Notes: generated by a model not told the origin, from the letters alone. A DNA stretch of 64,000 nucleotides from Branchiostoma lanceolatum (GCF_035083965.1 NC_089726.1:10979501-11043500); one strand, 5' to 3'; shown: positions 26,701-40,700, numbered from the stretch's first letter. Made by a program: numbers and translations.

Positions 26701-29700
26701 TAGCCTGCGTGCCATCCAAGTTAGTTTACCTGGGCTTCCATACTCTCCCCTATAACCTGGGTGCCATCCTGGTTATCTACGGGGCTACCAACTCTGCCTT
26801 TACAAACTAGGTTGTTAGTTAGGATAGAGTATGGGAGCACCCTGGCGACTATAGTCCCACAACAAATGGTCAATTTTACTACTTGCACTTCGTACAGACT
26901 TGCAGCCACTTACATTGTAGACACAGAGAATTTGAAGCCAAATTTTGTCAGCAAAAGAAATACTTTAGCCTCATAATAAACCTCAGATTTCTCACCTGCC
27001 AGCAGTGACTAGTGTGGTGACCAGCACCTTGTACTTCTGCAGTTCTTGTTTGGCAGGGAAGCTGTACTTGCCAGTCATACGGTCGTAGTTACACACATTC
27101 TGGGGAAACAAAAACTCACTTAACTACACTGGTAATTCTCCCATCAAAGTTCTTCCTCGTCATCAAAGGCTTTTTCATTCATTATCAAATGTTAGAAAAG
27201 TCAAACTTTAAGAAAGAACTATGTGTAGTTGCTTCTTGGATTCTGTCTTGTAAGCAAATTACGTTGAATGCATTCAATTGACATATTAGTACTTGAATTG
27301 GCAACTGGGCAATACAACAGTCTTTCATAGGGACATAAGGGTTTGAAACAGACATGACGCTTCCCAATGCTTCAAATTAGAAATACCAGATCTTATAACT
27401 CAGAATGAAAGGCTGTCTGTACCTTAATGCTTGAAGGCACGTTATCCCACGAGCGTGACAGAGCATTGAGCCTGATGAGCTGCGCTGCAGGGATGTGGTT
27501 CAGCAGGCGTTGGGTCAGCAGGTCAGCTGCACTGTTAGAGGGAGCACAGGCCAGCACTGTGCTGCTGGGAAGGCACTTCAGAACCTGGGGAGGGACACAA
27601 AAAAGCAATGAAATTCAATTCAGTCCTTTGACTGTATCTGTATGCACATTTCGTACTTTAAACGTAACAATCTTTCAACATAAATATCAATGATTTTATA
27701 ATTCAGGCAACAAGTTTTAAAGGCACTGTAACAATTCAGCCTAGTGCTGCCATGTCTATTGAGAAAAAAAGTATGTTTGATTCATTGATTGATTGATAGT
27801 CCATATAGCTACACTTCAGCATAACATACCAGCTTTGCAGGCCCTTCTTGCTGCAGCAGCTGGTTGTATTACACTCATTTAGCAACAAGTGTTGTTTAAA
27901 GCTATCTAATGAGTATGCATCTACTGTACTTGGTGGCAACAAGTTACCTTTTTACCTCTTGAAAAGAAAACAATCCTGAGGTCTTGATAGGTGGGTCTCA
28001 GAATGGAGAGATTGGGACAGAAAACATTCAGGTACACACCTGCTTAATGGATTCCACCAGTGTAACAGTCTTGCCGGTACCTGGCGGACCAAATAGGAGG
28101 TAGGGAGCAGGGCGGGACGACCCAGCAACGATGTGGCGCACAGCCAGGTACTGCTCAGCATTCTCCTCTATGGAGCGATCATACAGCCTAGTAAACAAAC
28201 CACCAAGTTAGATTCGCACCACATTCAGGTTTAATGTGGCTGAGAGTAAAGGAAGGACATAGCTTATCTTACTCGACTACATTTTGTGACACAGCTTTTC
28301 AAGGTAGATATATTATGATGACAAACTTGGAAGTAAAAATAAATACAACTGTAAATCACATAGGGGTGACAAAATGGCTGTATGTACTTGTCTCATAACA
28401 CAGCATATGAAGATTTCTTTATATTATTAACTGTGAACAAATAGTCAACATTTCTTCTACAAACACTCACTTCAGCTGTTCAGTGGGAGAGCGTAGGATG
28501 CCCTTTGACCCAGCGATCTGCAGCGTGGGGAACAGCACGTCTCCGAGGCTGTGCTCCTCCGCCAGCTGCACGGCGCGGTGCTGCAGGCGCTGCGGCAGGC
28601 GGTGGAACGTGAAGCGGACGTCGAACTTCATCCCGTCTATAAACTTGTCCAACAACCTAAAGGACACAAACTGGAAGTTACCCAATCGCAACTATGATTT
28701 TTCTAGCTGAGGTAAAATCTGATTTTTAGCTTCGTTTAGACTCATTCTGATGGCCAAAAATTTGGTGAGTCTAATTCCTTCAAGTATTGCAAACAACGTT
28801 GAACTTTGCCATGATATTCATGTACCAGTCCAACAGACTTGAGTGCGTTTAGCACTGAGTTCGTCCACCCTGGATAAAGAAAACAGAAATAAATAAATAA
28901 ATTAGGAAAAAAGGAGAATTGTACATGCTGAATGCCAGTTAATAAAATATTGCCTCTCTTTCTCTATATTAGAGAGAGAGCATGCCATACTGACAAGTGT
29001 TACCAAAGCCAAACTGGCCTGCAGAATTTGAAAGGATGATGTCCAATCTACCATCTTTGACAGAGAAAAGACATTAAGACTAGTACACAAGGACAAGAAT
29101 GTAAAAAATGTAATCATAGACTAACCGATAGTTGAAGCCAAGGCTGACACAGTCCCGTTCTATGTGGTGAACATAACCTTTGAACTCCACACTGTCCACG
29201 CCATCTGGCCCTCTCTCACGAGCGAACAGGAAATCTCCTCTCAACACGGATGGTCGATTTTCCGCAAGACCAGGTACCTGGTATAAAAAAGTAACATTCA
29301 AACATTACAAACATATAATAGCATCACAGCTTACACTTTATGATCATTCTATTTTTTGTTGTTACTGCTTTGTTGGCTAGACTGTTTCTCAGGGGAAAAC
29401 ATATTACAGTGAATGCTGAACTGCGTGTTCTGACCTTCAGTTGGAGCATGTTGCCGCTGCGTGTCATGACGGCTCCCTGCATGTCGTAGCGGCGGATGTC
29501 CACCTCCAGCTGAACCTCCTCCATGTGCAGCAGGCAGGAGAACCGCGGGGACAGCGTGTTGATAGTCATGCTGTTCTCCAGCAGAGCTCTGTAATAAATC
29601 AGTTAGACTTAGGCAGGTACACTGACACAAGGTTATAGACCATTGGTAGATTCTTATTTTTCTTTTCACGAAACTTGCAATCTTTTGCATTCCGTACATT

Positions 29701-31977
29701 GACGCCAGTATAGACTTTGCTTAATATTATTATGTATTGGTAGTTATGGTTAGAGGTTTGATCCTTTCACATGCAGGTAGATTTTGGCTAAACGATTGTG
29801 ACCAATAAGTTGAATAACACGTGATAGTTTTTCACAGAAGATTTCAAGAATTCTTTACTTGAGTGGTGACATTGTGTGTATCTAAAAAGACACTTGTCCT
29901 GCTTGGAATCATGCAAAAGAAATCGCCTACATCTGAAATTTCAGAATGCTTACTTGGTGATGTGCAGGTCAGTCTTGTCAGGCTCTGGCAAGTCTTCCTT
30001 CTCCACAAGTCCCCTGTTGATGAGTCGTCTCAGGGTGGGAGGAACGGGGAAGGACTCCAGCTCAATCACTCGCTCCAACTGGCCCTGAGACTCACTGGAA
30101 AATAACAATAAAAACATTATGATAAACACCTACTAGTAGGTAAAATCAAACGAAAAGACAACATCAAGAAGAATCACTTTTCAGAGAAAAGGGTATGTCA
30201 TCCACAACTGTTACAAATGACAACTTTACAACCAGCTCATACCAAATGCAAGGACAATATCAAATAAAACCACTTACGGAGGAAGAGGCACACCGTCCAC
30301 AACTTTTAACTTCTGCCTGTTGTAAGTGACTCTCGGCGGGTGCTTGTATGGGACCTTGGGACGAAGCTCGTCTACCATCTGGTTGGTCACGCGGGCTGAC
30401 AGGTTGCGAACGATATGGAATGGTGTAGCTGAAGCCGGCCTGCGGAACTCCAGTGCAATGGGAGCACGGTACTGTCCAAGAAACCGTGCCAGGCACTTGA
30501 CTTCTACTGTGTACTGTTGTCCTGTAATGTAGATACAGAGTAATACAGTAAATATTGAGCAGCAACAAAACATCAGAACTCTATCATACATGCATGTTGA
30601 ACCTTGTACATATTATGCTGATAAACTGTCAACTTCCTAACAGCACATGGATTCATGGTCAACTGTAGAAATAGAGTAAATTAGTGTTTATGGTAGGAAC
30701 ACGAACGATATGATGATGATGATGATATCTGATACTACATTACAGTAATGTCTGCTTGTATACGAAGTACACTGCAAGGTGCAGTTTTATCTTTGACAAT
30801 GACAGATTCCGCAGAAGTCCTACCTGGCTGAAGATTAACAGTTTTTTGTCCAAATCCCTGGCTGATGTTTTCTTGGTCACTAAGCTGGAATGCACGAACA
30901 CGGCAAAGGAGTTCACACCTGCAAAAGAATGCATTGTCAAAAGCACATTCTAAATGGTCATAGATCTTTTGTTTGTCTAGAATGTGTTGTTCAAAAGCTT
31001 AACTGCAAAGGCTATTTTGAAACTTTGATGTTTTAATAATGGGAGGGCTGAAAGAAGTGCGACTTAGTCAGACAAGGTGAGTGACAACTCCCAAAATTTG
31101 AATCCTCGAACCCCAGGTTTAGAGGCAGGCTTACTCATCCCTCGACCAATTATCATTAATGCTTTCCTCTTACCTACAGAACTGCACACTCTCAGTGTCA
31201 CTGGCGTTGCGTATGTTGATGTTGAACCTAAGCTCCTCCCCAGACTGGAGGGAGACGTGCATGGCTCCTCCCTCTGCATCATGGTCAGTAAACACCTGTA
31301 CTTCCTCCTTATTCTCGGCAAGCTCAAGTCTGGAAATTGTAAATTCAAAACAAATATGAATATGACTGACATGACTAAATCTCTCAGCATTCTAACCAGT
31401 GAACAAGTACTAATTTGGTACATAGGAGCACCAATACAGTGCTACCAGTAAGGCACATTACCCATAAAATTGTATGAAAGATATGAAAGATAAGAATGGA
31501 GACACAACTGTTAAAATCATTCAGTTAGCAGAGTTTTGTGCATTTATTACAACATTACCTTCTTGTCTTCAGCCCTTTCAGTAGATGCTGTACCCTTTGT
31601 CTCCTGGAAGTAAAAACTGGTGGAGGCTGTTCTACTTTGTTTTGGTCCTCTGGAACTTTCTTTACTTCCTTCTTCCTTGCCTGGGCCAAGCCTATGTACT
31701 GGTCTACAGCAAGTCGACTCTTTCTGAAAGGCAATCTTCGGGGACCAAATCGAACGATATCTGACTGTATGTGTATCTTCCTCATGCGACTCAGCGTGAA
31801 CAGTACGGATGAACAGTTTGGAATTTTCTGGAAGTTCTGGGCCTGCCGAAACTTGGTGTTGTAGATTTCCTTGATCCTTTTCTTGGTCAGGTCTGCCTCC
31901 TTGAGGTCGTGTTCCTCAAGAAACTGGAGGAAGGTGAGGCCTATTTGCTGGCGCTCGGAGATGTTGAACTGTACCAT
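20748..31977 (-). CDS. MOV10: MOV10-type SF1 RNA helicase
   Basis: Seventeen coding exons join in frame to a protein of about 1,037 aa (human MOV10 is about 1,000): 31559..31977, 31174..31329, 30824..30918, 30278..30521, 29954..30094, 29435..29588, 29126..29277, 28471..28656, 28040..28187, 27423..27584, 26996..27099, 26436..26641, 23844..24271, 23249..23425, 22982..23070, 22600..22715, 20748..20884. The MOV10-like N-terminal half is followed by an UPF1-like helicase core. Motifs are Walker A GPPGTGKT (about residues 549-556), motif Ia [10 protein letters not shown], motif II DEAG (671-674), motif [15 protein letters not shown], motif [11 protein letters not shown], motif [12 protein letters not shown] and motif [16 protein letters not shown]10 enzymes are 5'-to-3' RNA helicases linked to RISC/mRNA decay and retroelement or virus restriction. 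The last exon encodes a Lys/Glu-rich acidic tail ending ADH. All key motifs are intact, so the gene is probably functional. Confidence 0.95.
21012..21090. repeat. Foldback MITE-like repeat, copy A
   Basis: It contains CAATGAAGGTCAGACATCCA followed by GCAAGGTAACAGTTACTCAA and GCAACTGGATAGATTTTGG. The same two blocks recur at 32408-32505 and, partly inverted, at 39014-39115. It lies in the last MOV10 gene intron. Confidence 0.65.
22374..22562. mobile_element. MITE with TACAGTCAAACC terminal inverted repeats
   Basis: The ends TACAGTCAAACCC and GGTTTGACTGTA are inverted, with TA at both borders, consistent with TA-target (Tc1/mariner or pogo-like) insertion. The interior carries GTGACCAC and GGACCACCTGGCCAATGTGA motifs and the related GTGACCACCTG downstream, giving it internal symmetry. 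It has no transposase ORF. It lies in the last MOV10 intron. Confidence 0.7.
25592..25841. repeat. Intronic foldback repeat with extra tandem copy
   Basis: Arms of about 58 bp at 25592-25650 and 25680-25737 are inverted (CTCTACAACTGGAT...GAGTGACA). A third diverged copy at 25741-25841 is in the same orientation as the second. It lies in the MOV10 intron between the DEAG exon and the motif-IV exon. Confidence 0.7.
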
Positions 31978-32090
31978 GATGCTGCCAGGGCTCTCACATA
32001 GCCAGCTATATATGGGGAGGAGGGGGAGGGGGCGGTACTTCAGCGCAAATTAGGCGGGATGATGATGCTCTTCCTGAGAGTATGGAGCCC
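31978..32090 (-). other. 5' UTR part of MOV10 start exon
   Basis: A CAG acceptor (complement of CTGG at 32091) begins an exon that runs without break into the ATG at 31977. This is non-coding leader. It is separated by an intron of about 2.4 kb from the first leader exon at 34523. Confidence 0.6.
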
Positions 32091-32407
32091 TGGAAAGACA
32101 AAGTACAACAATGAGAGTCTAATCATCACAGTGCATGTCCTTTTAAGGTATTGTGAATAGCAAATTGTAGCTGATGACTAACACTTGTGCACCAGTACAA
32201 CAGTCCTGGGTGCAATAGGTTATCCACATGTTCACATCTATACTCAAATAAAGGCCTCTGAGTCATACTAGTATTGATTCAATAGCTTTCCTTATATAAC
32301 TCTAAACTACTAGCATCCAAATTACAAATCAAAGTATGTGCAAGATATTTCCCACCACATTTTCCATAAGTGTTTTCCTAAACGCATCCGTGTAAACAAA
32401 TCTTTAC

Positions 32408-32505
32408 ACGTTGATGAAGGTTAGACATCCAGGAAATAAGGTACGCCAAAAATAGTTATTCAAGCAACAATATTTTATCCAGTTGCTTGCGTAACTTATT
32501 TTGGG
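32408..32505. repeat. Foldback MITE-like repeat, copy B
   Basis: It begins CGTTGATGAAGGTTAGACAT and contains AATAGTTATTCAAGCAAC and the inverted partner CAGTTGCTTGCGTAACTTATT. It belongs to the same family as 21012-21090 and 39014-39115 and lies in the MOV10 5' UTR intron. Confidence 0.65.
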
Positions 32506-34522
32506 TATATCTTAACATGCAATTAGCATTTATAGAATACTAAACATACATTGTAATCTCAACTCCCTCTTATCCATGAATCAGTAATTTTCTTACTTGT
32601 CCTCAATAAGAAAAAAGTATGACTTCCCTAGACTATCTCCCTGTTTCCTAATGTGGTAACCACTATGCATTAATAATTTGGTACTTAAAGGCTATCTTAT
32701 TAGAACTAGAAAGAAGACAAAATTCCCATGAGGTTTAACGCAAATTCTGTGGAGATCAGCAGCAGGAATAACAGCATTCTTACTAAACAATACAATCTCT
32801 TAATTGTATCGTTAGCGGTGATTACCTCCTGATTCAAAGAATTCATCATAAATCGAAAATTCAAAGTTGTAGAAGTAGGTGTCAATCTAGTGTTGACAGG
32901 TCACTATGAACTTCACATATAATGGTATTTGCATATGAAGCTTGCAAAATAATCATGTCACACTTGAGTATGACAGGTATTTTTTTTTAAGAAAAAAGAA
33001 AATATATGTAGATACATTTATACACAACTATAGTAAACTTAGGTTACTGGTGATTGGAGGTCAAGAACACAAACAAAATTATGATTTTTCAAATCACTCA
33101 CAGACACAGTGAACAACACATGTATGCATTAAGACACATATTGCAAACCTTTAACTTTTTTGTGTTTCTTAACATTTGGCACAATGGCAAGGCCTCATCT
33201 ACAGGCCTGGGAACTAGGTTCACCATCCAGGGTGCAGCTGGCTGTAATTGTGAGCTTTAACAATACTGTTGTATATCACTGGCAGCTCCTCAGAAAGAGA
33301 AATGTAACAGGGACAGGGGGAAAGGTGGGGTAGAATACTCAAGTCGTTTTCTATAGGGCTAACAGGACTTGTATTAAGGTGAACAGGATTTAGAATACAC
33401 ATCTGCACACCTGTTGATGAATATGTGGCATTTAAGGTTTAAGGCATATATGAACTGCAAGTCTTAGTGCTAGACCCTTTGCATTGCATGCAGGAATCAC
33501 ACTGACTGATCACAGTCATAGACCTAAAAGTGTTTATGAAAACGTTGATGAATTGTTAAAGCTATTGTTTACGGAGGTTACATTCACCATATCCTAACAG
33601 TGCCCAAGGGCCGATCAATACTGGTGGGAGAAACTTTGTGTATTAAAACATGTACGGCTGCTACGCTTCTCTGATCAGCTACATGTCAGATCAGCAAGTG
33701 CAAAAAGATGAGGACATATAGGTTTGTTAAAAAACAGGCAAGAGCTTTACAAACAATTCTTAGATAAAATACATACTTAGGCAGGAGAGTTAAAAACATG
33801 CAGCATAATGAAACACAAATAACTATTGATTGGTTGTTTGTTTGTTAATTTTATGATTTGATATGGTGTAATTTGATCTGGCTGTCTGTTATGCCTAAGG
33901 GTTGCTGAACAATAAAGGAACAGATCCCAATTTGTTGGCCTTGTCCTAACATAACATCAAGGTGAAATATAAAAATTCAATTATGGGTTTTCAGATAATT
34001 CAAAACTTGTACATGACGGCTATATTTGAATCATCATGATTCATTTGCACGGGACATGTGAGCTGAGGCATGCAAAACATTATGATTATATGATTGAGTC
34101 ATAGTGTCACGTGATGACTCAAACTATCATCAGAATCAAAACAAACGGGGCCCCGGGCTAACCCAGGGGTGACGGTCACTGAATCGGATCAAATTAGATT
34201 ACATAGTCTGCAGACAACGTTCTTCTGACCACAATACTACGCCTTTTTACTATTCAAACAGTGTCCAGCGATGTCCAAGATCTAGTGCGCGGGCCGGTAT
34301 ACAAGGCCATTCCAGATAACAGGACACAAAAGAAGTCTAGACTATTCGTAGACATAGGATACAAACACTGATCGGCCAGGGTCATTAACACCTGGACATT
34401 TCTAAGACTTTATAAGATTTCTCCTCATCTTGTACACATCTTAAGAAGTGCAGAAAACCTAGAAGAACGACTAAGGATTGCATCAACCGCAAAGAGATGG
34501 TTTTGATGAGTAGGCAGCTTAC

Positions 34523-34620
34523 CTGTCTGGGTCGGCAACACAACAGCTGAGGTGCTGGCAAAGCTGACGAACTCGTGGTATTTCACAACTTCCGGTTAGA
34601 AGCGGAAACGACCTCTAACC
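34523..34620 (-). other. Non-coding first exon of MOV10
   Basis: On the minus strand a strong CAG|GTAAGC donor lies at 34522. The exon body is followed upstream by AACCGGAAGT (an ETS-family core), typical of TATA-less housekeeping promoters. The transcription start is estimated near 34600 and is not exactly placed. Confidence 0.5.
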
Positions 34621-34786
34621 CACAAAAAATGTTCTAAAAACAGTTCACTGTTCATATCTCGTTTTGGTATTTAAACTTATATTAAAAGATCAATGACATA
34701 GCCTCTATGATTTTGATAGTTTGCGTCGTGAAAAATATGAAAAACTGAAAGTTTATTCTAACCTTTGACCTTCTCAGAGTACCAAA
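34560..34786. promoter_or_regulatory. Shared head-to-head promoter of MOV10 and NDUFB11
   Basis: The MOV10 leader exon and the NDUFB11 ATG (34787) are under 250 bp apart and diverge. The interval has an ETS-type ACTTCCGGTT site and no TATA box near either start. A bidirectional promoter is inferred from this spacing. Confidence 0.55.
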
Positions 34787-37700
34787 ATGGCGTCGCTCCT
34801 GGTGAGCGGAGGTCGCTCCCTCCTTCGCAAAAATGTGCTCCAAACCCTTGCAAGATGCCAAGTGGCAGCCCTAAAAACCGGCGCAGGTGGAGACAAAAGT
34901 ACCACGGCTGAAGTGGTGGGAGAAGAAAAGAAACTGCATCTTCCCTTGGGAGAAACGATAGTGAGACGAGGTGACCGTCCTGGAGAACTCAAAGATGAGG
35001 TTTGGTATTTCTTTCCTAAAATGTTCTGCATGTTTTACTATCGTCCATACTCCTGTATTGCTTTCCTATACCTTTATTACAAACTTCATGTCTTTAAGAG
35101 CCATCCTAAAAAGGTCATTTGCCACCATTATTTCTTCATACGTGACAAGCTCCAAGACATACTCTTCATGTCTGTGCTATTTTGTTTACTCTGGTAGAAC
35201 AGTAGTACTGTGTAAAACTGTCAGTTGACCTTGACCGTAAATCGTAGTCACGGTGCTCGGGGAGGTGGGATATATGTCGTGTTGGTAACGGAATAATACC
35301 AGATTTGTGTCGGTTTTTCCCTGCAGCTTTTACCGATGTTGAACCCGATACAGATCCAGAAATCAGGCTAAATCAATGGAGTTCGCCCCTTGCTTTCCCG
35401 ATAGCCTTCCTATATATTACCGACGAATGTCGGGCATGTATCGGTTTTCACGCAAAAGGTCACTCGCGGTCATGATGGGTGTCAGGTCCCGATTATTACG
35501 ATATTGTAGCAATATCTCGTCGGACGAGTTAGACATTTTTTTCCATTGTTTTCTAATTACCGTAAATTTTCATTGATATATTTTCGTCAAAAGGCAAACC
35601 AGGTCATTGAATTATTACCGTGTTGGTAGATAATTTTGTTTGTTTGTTTGTTTGTTTGTTTGTTTGTTTGGGGTCCTTTTTTTAAAACTCCGCCGCTATT
35701 GTTATTCGTGGATAGTTGACCACTACATAATGCTGTTTATAGCTACATCTCATGTATTCCATATTCGTCTTTTCAGATTCGTGACAACCGGCGGGCCAGT
35801 TATACCGGCCGTGCTTGAGGATGGGGACGGACTTTCCGGACACATCGATTCATTTTAATAAAAAGACAATTGTTCATTAATTTATTCGTTTTGTTCCCGT
35901 TCAGGTTGCTTTCGTATTGATCTGTTTGTTTGTTTGTTTGTTTGTTTGCTTCGGTGTTGGTTTTTTCCAACTGTTTGTTTCATGTCACTAACACCTGACG
36001 TTCCCCGGAACTAACAAGTTCGGAAAGCTAACATGAACTCACATAAAATTTTCACAAATTATATTCTATTAACAAAATAACAGTAATCACACTTGACACG
36101 GTCACAATAGATATGTAAAATCTGTTAAAAGCACGCTTACCATAGTCACATTAGATATATATAATCTTGTTGGCGATCATCGTGCAAATACTAAGCTAAA
36201 ACATTAACAGATATAGAGATCATGGCAATCAATGTAACCTTTTGGCTCATTGTTGCATCAATTTTAGAGTTCTGGGGAAGAAGACCTGTTCGTGCCTCTT
36301 CGTACGGCTCAACGGTACTTTGTTGGCTGAAGTTTGTCTTAGATCGTACTTAGTGTCTCCGGATTTCACAAGGAAGTGCCGGCAGGGGTGTGTTTCGTCC
36401 GCCACCACCCTACCGAACTCACGCACGGATGCCTCGCGTCTCCGCTTCTCCAGGGTTGGCAGCTGGTCGGAGGGGATTCCAATAATCCTGCAGCAGGTTT
36501 TCTGTACCTTCTCGACCTCGTCAGACAGCCCACGAGGCAGTCCTCCCCACACCGGTGAGCCGTACTCTAACACAGGTCGAATTAATGTTGTGTAGATCTG
36601 AAGGAACTTGAAGTTGGTCCACAGGAGTTCAAGCATCGAGACGGATTAACCACCATCGGCTGCATTTTTCCGGACCACGGTAATTTAGTACGCTGTATGT
36701 GAACAACAGAAGAAATACTGAAATAATATGATAATGTAAATTGCTGAAATAAATCAGGAAATACAATCAAACTACGAAATGAAAGTTGCAAACATTAAGA
36801 GAGATAACGAACTTTGTCGATGCAACTCAGTTGTCCAGCATCCGTAACTTTCGTCTTGCCCGTATAAATTTCTTGTCACCGACGGCAAACGAAGGACTAC
36901 TGAGAAACGAATGACTACTGAGAAGAAAAGTATTAGTACTCCTAGATGGTAACCGGGGTGTTATGATGGTCATATCAATGAGGTTTTATCAAACATTCCA
37001 TTACTTTTACTGAATCTCGCACTGGATAAGCGACTTTAGTTGTAACGTTCAAAACATGCTGCGACTTGACTAGTGACTACGGGATTCGGAATTATATTGT
37101 CAATTTATTTTCATGTAACGAATATGATTATGGAATATTGAAATATTCCTCCCAGTTTTACTGCTGATTCTTGCCACAGTTCAACCAAACACTACGTAGC
37201 GCAAAAATCAACGCTTCTTCCCGCGCGAAGTACAGCGATTTGGGCCATTAGAAGTTGACGGCTCCACGAACAATTAAAAAAGAACGTTTGTTCACAAACT
37301 GTTGGGATGTTTTCTAGTTTCAATAAAAATGATCGCCATTGTTTCTAATTGTAAGTAACAACCAATTTTTGTTTTCTTTTCCAGTGTCCCAACCAGGCTA
37401 GGAAAGATATCTGATGATGGCTCACGTGCTTTGTTAGCGTTGGCAAAGACGCCGTCAGAACAAAACGACGTGTCAACTAGTAGAAGTGCAAAGACAACAC
37501 CCAGAGACCTTCATCAAGGAGCAGAGGTTGATTTAAAAAAATAAACAATAACAAAAATTTGAACATGATAATATAAACATAAGATGATGAAGATAAAGAA
37601 TAAATTAAAGTAATGTTGACTGTAACAGAGAAAAATAAAACATAAAAATGGATCGTTGGGCTCGAACCTGTACATATTGCCTGCTTCGGATTGATGGACA

Positions 37701-40700
37701 ACAACTCTACCAGGTGAGCTATCAGCGCTGGTTACAATCACGTTCGTTATTTTACGTATATGATATGGGCACTTGTCGTCTGTTAAAATGAAATCGCGTC
37801 AATTCTTTATATTATCACTTTGTTAGCGAACGACGACCACCTAATATTTATTAATGAAACGAAATGAGTGACAGAAACACGTAACGTTCGACCGTAGAAC
37901 AATGCAAGTGTATTCATTACGGACTCAGCTGTGGAACGCCACGTGATGGGCCGTTTGTACTAAAGTGGTTTGAAGGTATTGTTACCCCGCCGCAATATTT
38001 AGCTCACCGCGATACGCCGCTTGCGTTTGCGAACAAATGGCTGCCGTACGGCGCCGCGAGTTGCAGGTTCTATCCCGGGTTTGTGCTTCCGCGTTCTTTG
38101 ACATGAATTTCCTTGGTTATTAAGAATTTATCGATGTTTCCTCGAGTATAATATCTTAACTATGCTTCCCATACTTGCCGATTACAGACTTCTACGGAAA
38201 TATCGTTCCTTTCAATATTTTATTTTTTGCCGGTTGTAATAAAAGTTTTATTGACACAACAAACAGTACAGCGAGTTCCGCACGTTCTACTACAAACTAC
38301 GTACAAACTAAGTCTTATAACTAAACAATAAAAGTTAACATCCGTAAATGTCAAATATGGTGCTGGAGAACAGCTGATCGATTATCGTCTGAAGTTTCCT
38401 TTTTATTAAGCTGCATGCCGCGACGACCACGTGCTTGTCTTTCCGCTGTCAATCATGCAGTGTCCATGGTAACCAGTACAGCGGCTACCCGTCAATCAAC
38501 GCCGTTGCCATGGTTTCATCCAAGCCGGGGAGTCCCCTCCGACGTGTTTGTTACTTGTTGCCTTGACGACCGGCATCGGAAGTCTGTGGGAAAAAGAAAC
38601 GACGTATTACCGACAAATTTGTCGGGAAACCATGGGTTTTTTATCAGGAATTATCAGACCGTCGGTGAAATAACGTGTGGATGTCGGGAAATGTACATCG
38701 ACCGATGCAACACCGATGGTGCTCCGACCAGTGTAAAATCTGGAGGACAACTGTTAACATTTCCCGATACATTCCCAGATAATCGTGACTATGTATTTCC
38801 GACATGTTTCCGGTGTATACCCGACCTCCCTGTGCACCGTGAGTTGCCTGATAAGAACTTCGTGAGAAAGTTGTATTTTATGGAGTGCTATCGTAAACAT
38901 GTCTGGAGTCCATTCTCTGCCTTTTCTTGCAATCAATGGAAAATGACACCTCCAGCTATTTTATTGCTTACTATGACAATCTGGTATATTTCTAGTTTTG
39001 TGAAACTTTTACGCAAGGTAACAGTTACTCAAGCAACTGAATAGGTTTTGAAAAAGTTGCTTGAGTAACTGTTATCTTGAGGATCTTATTACCTGGATGT
39101 CTAACCTTCATCAGCGTGTGAAATGTTTTAGTTAGGATAATTTCTGGAGATACATGTACATATTAAAAGATGAAACCATACAACTACTTCATCAGTTAAT
39201 GGTCTCTCTAAACTACATTCAAGTTCTATTCAAACATAATTTGAGATAATTTGATGTAACAAATGCCGTTTCATCACCATGTTGTTACTTCCTTCATTAC
39301 AGGACATCAATTGGGAATGGAGAGGTTTCAGTGAGGACCCTATTGAAGATATGAAGAACCACAGAGCACTTTTCTTCTGGGCTATCTCTGTTTGCCTGGT
39401 GCTGGGACCCGTCTATCTATACTACATGCCGGAAAGATAGTAAGTCTTCTTAAGTATTAAGAGATAAGATTTAAGTTTTAACACCCTTGTTTTTGCCCAG
39501 GGCTGTCTCCAAGGCCCATCCCACCATCCTGGGATGGAAATTTGCTTGTTGCCTGTTGGGACTTTTACCCTGCCCTGTCCGTCCACAATATCTGAACTTC
39601 ATGAAATTAACAAAATGCAGGGCTCGAAGTTAACTATGTCCCTATGTCCCGGGGCCACCAAAATTTGACCTGGGACAACTCAATAATCAATTCGGGACAT
39701 ATTTGGGACAATCAGGGCTCCTGAGTGCCACTGTGCTCCTCCCTTGTGAAACTGTATACTGGTCCCCCCCACTGTTTTTGGTGTGGTACTAGTCTTCTCA
39801 AAATCAATCATCATTTATCACTCAGCATAGTGAAAGGAAAGCCTGTCCCAGCTAGGCTGTGGCACATGTCTGCTCCCCTGACAGGGGGTCAGCAGAGGGA
39901 TGGTCACACCTCATTTACTTGACTAAGGTTTGCCCTGCAAGATTAGAAATCAAACATTTTCGGATTTATTCTACCTCCCCAAGAGCCACCGTATCAATGA
40001 AGTCTTTAAACTCTGCAGAATTATGCTTTTTCTTTTATAACCTATTAAAATACATTATTTCAGGTTGTTAACAATATTTCTGGTTGTTAACTTTGTTGAA
40101 ACTTGTGTTTACTACTGAGTGTATATACCTTTGCATGTATTATATTTTTCAAATTTCATGCAATTTTCTATTTTACAATACACAATTTTGTATATAACTA
40201 AAAAAAAAATTCTAACACAGATTAGCTTGGGCTCAGGTCCTGACTTGAGTATAGGTCCAAACCTGAACATGAACCTCTGGAACTGAATGCAGACCCGACA
40301 CTAAGTTCATATCTTTGGCCCTGGTTGGGACACTTCAGGACACTTTCGGGACAGTTGAAATCCACTTTTGGGACAATGTTGGGACAGTAGGGGAAAAAGT
40401 TAATTTCGAGGCCTGAAAATGTATTTTCATATTGATATTGATTAAATACATATCAGATTTAACAATGAAGAGTAATTATATAACAACATGGGCTCCCAAA
40501 CAATGACTGGGGTGGGAAAAGAAATTAAATCTGGAGACAGCCCTGCATTTGACTTATTGTTCATTAAAGACAGACAGAGTTGATTGTGTTTATCTCTAAC
40601 ATTGTTGGCTCTGTTGGTATTTTGGGACTGTTTTGTATTCTTAGTCAATAGTTCCAAAGATTCCATTGCATTTAATGACAATCTCTAGTACTACAGTGTA

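Noticed and set aside
37651..37738. Functional tRNA on the minus strand
   Set aside because: The TPsiC and acceptor stems do not pair despite good A and B boxes; called a SINE head instead.
38415..39044. 209-codon plus-strand ORF in NDUFB11 intron 1
   Set aside because: Composition is patchy, no domain is visible, and its last codons run into the foldback MITE at 39014, so it is probably chance.
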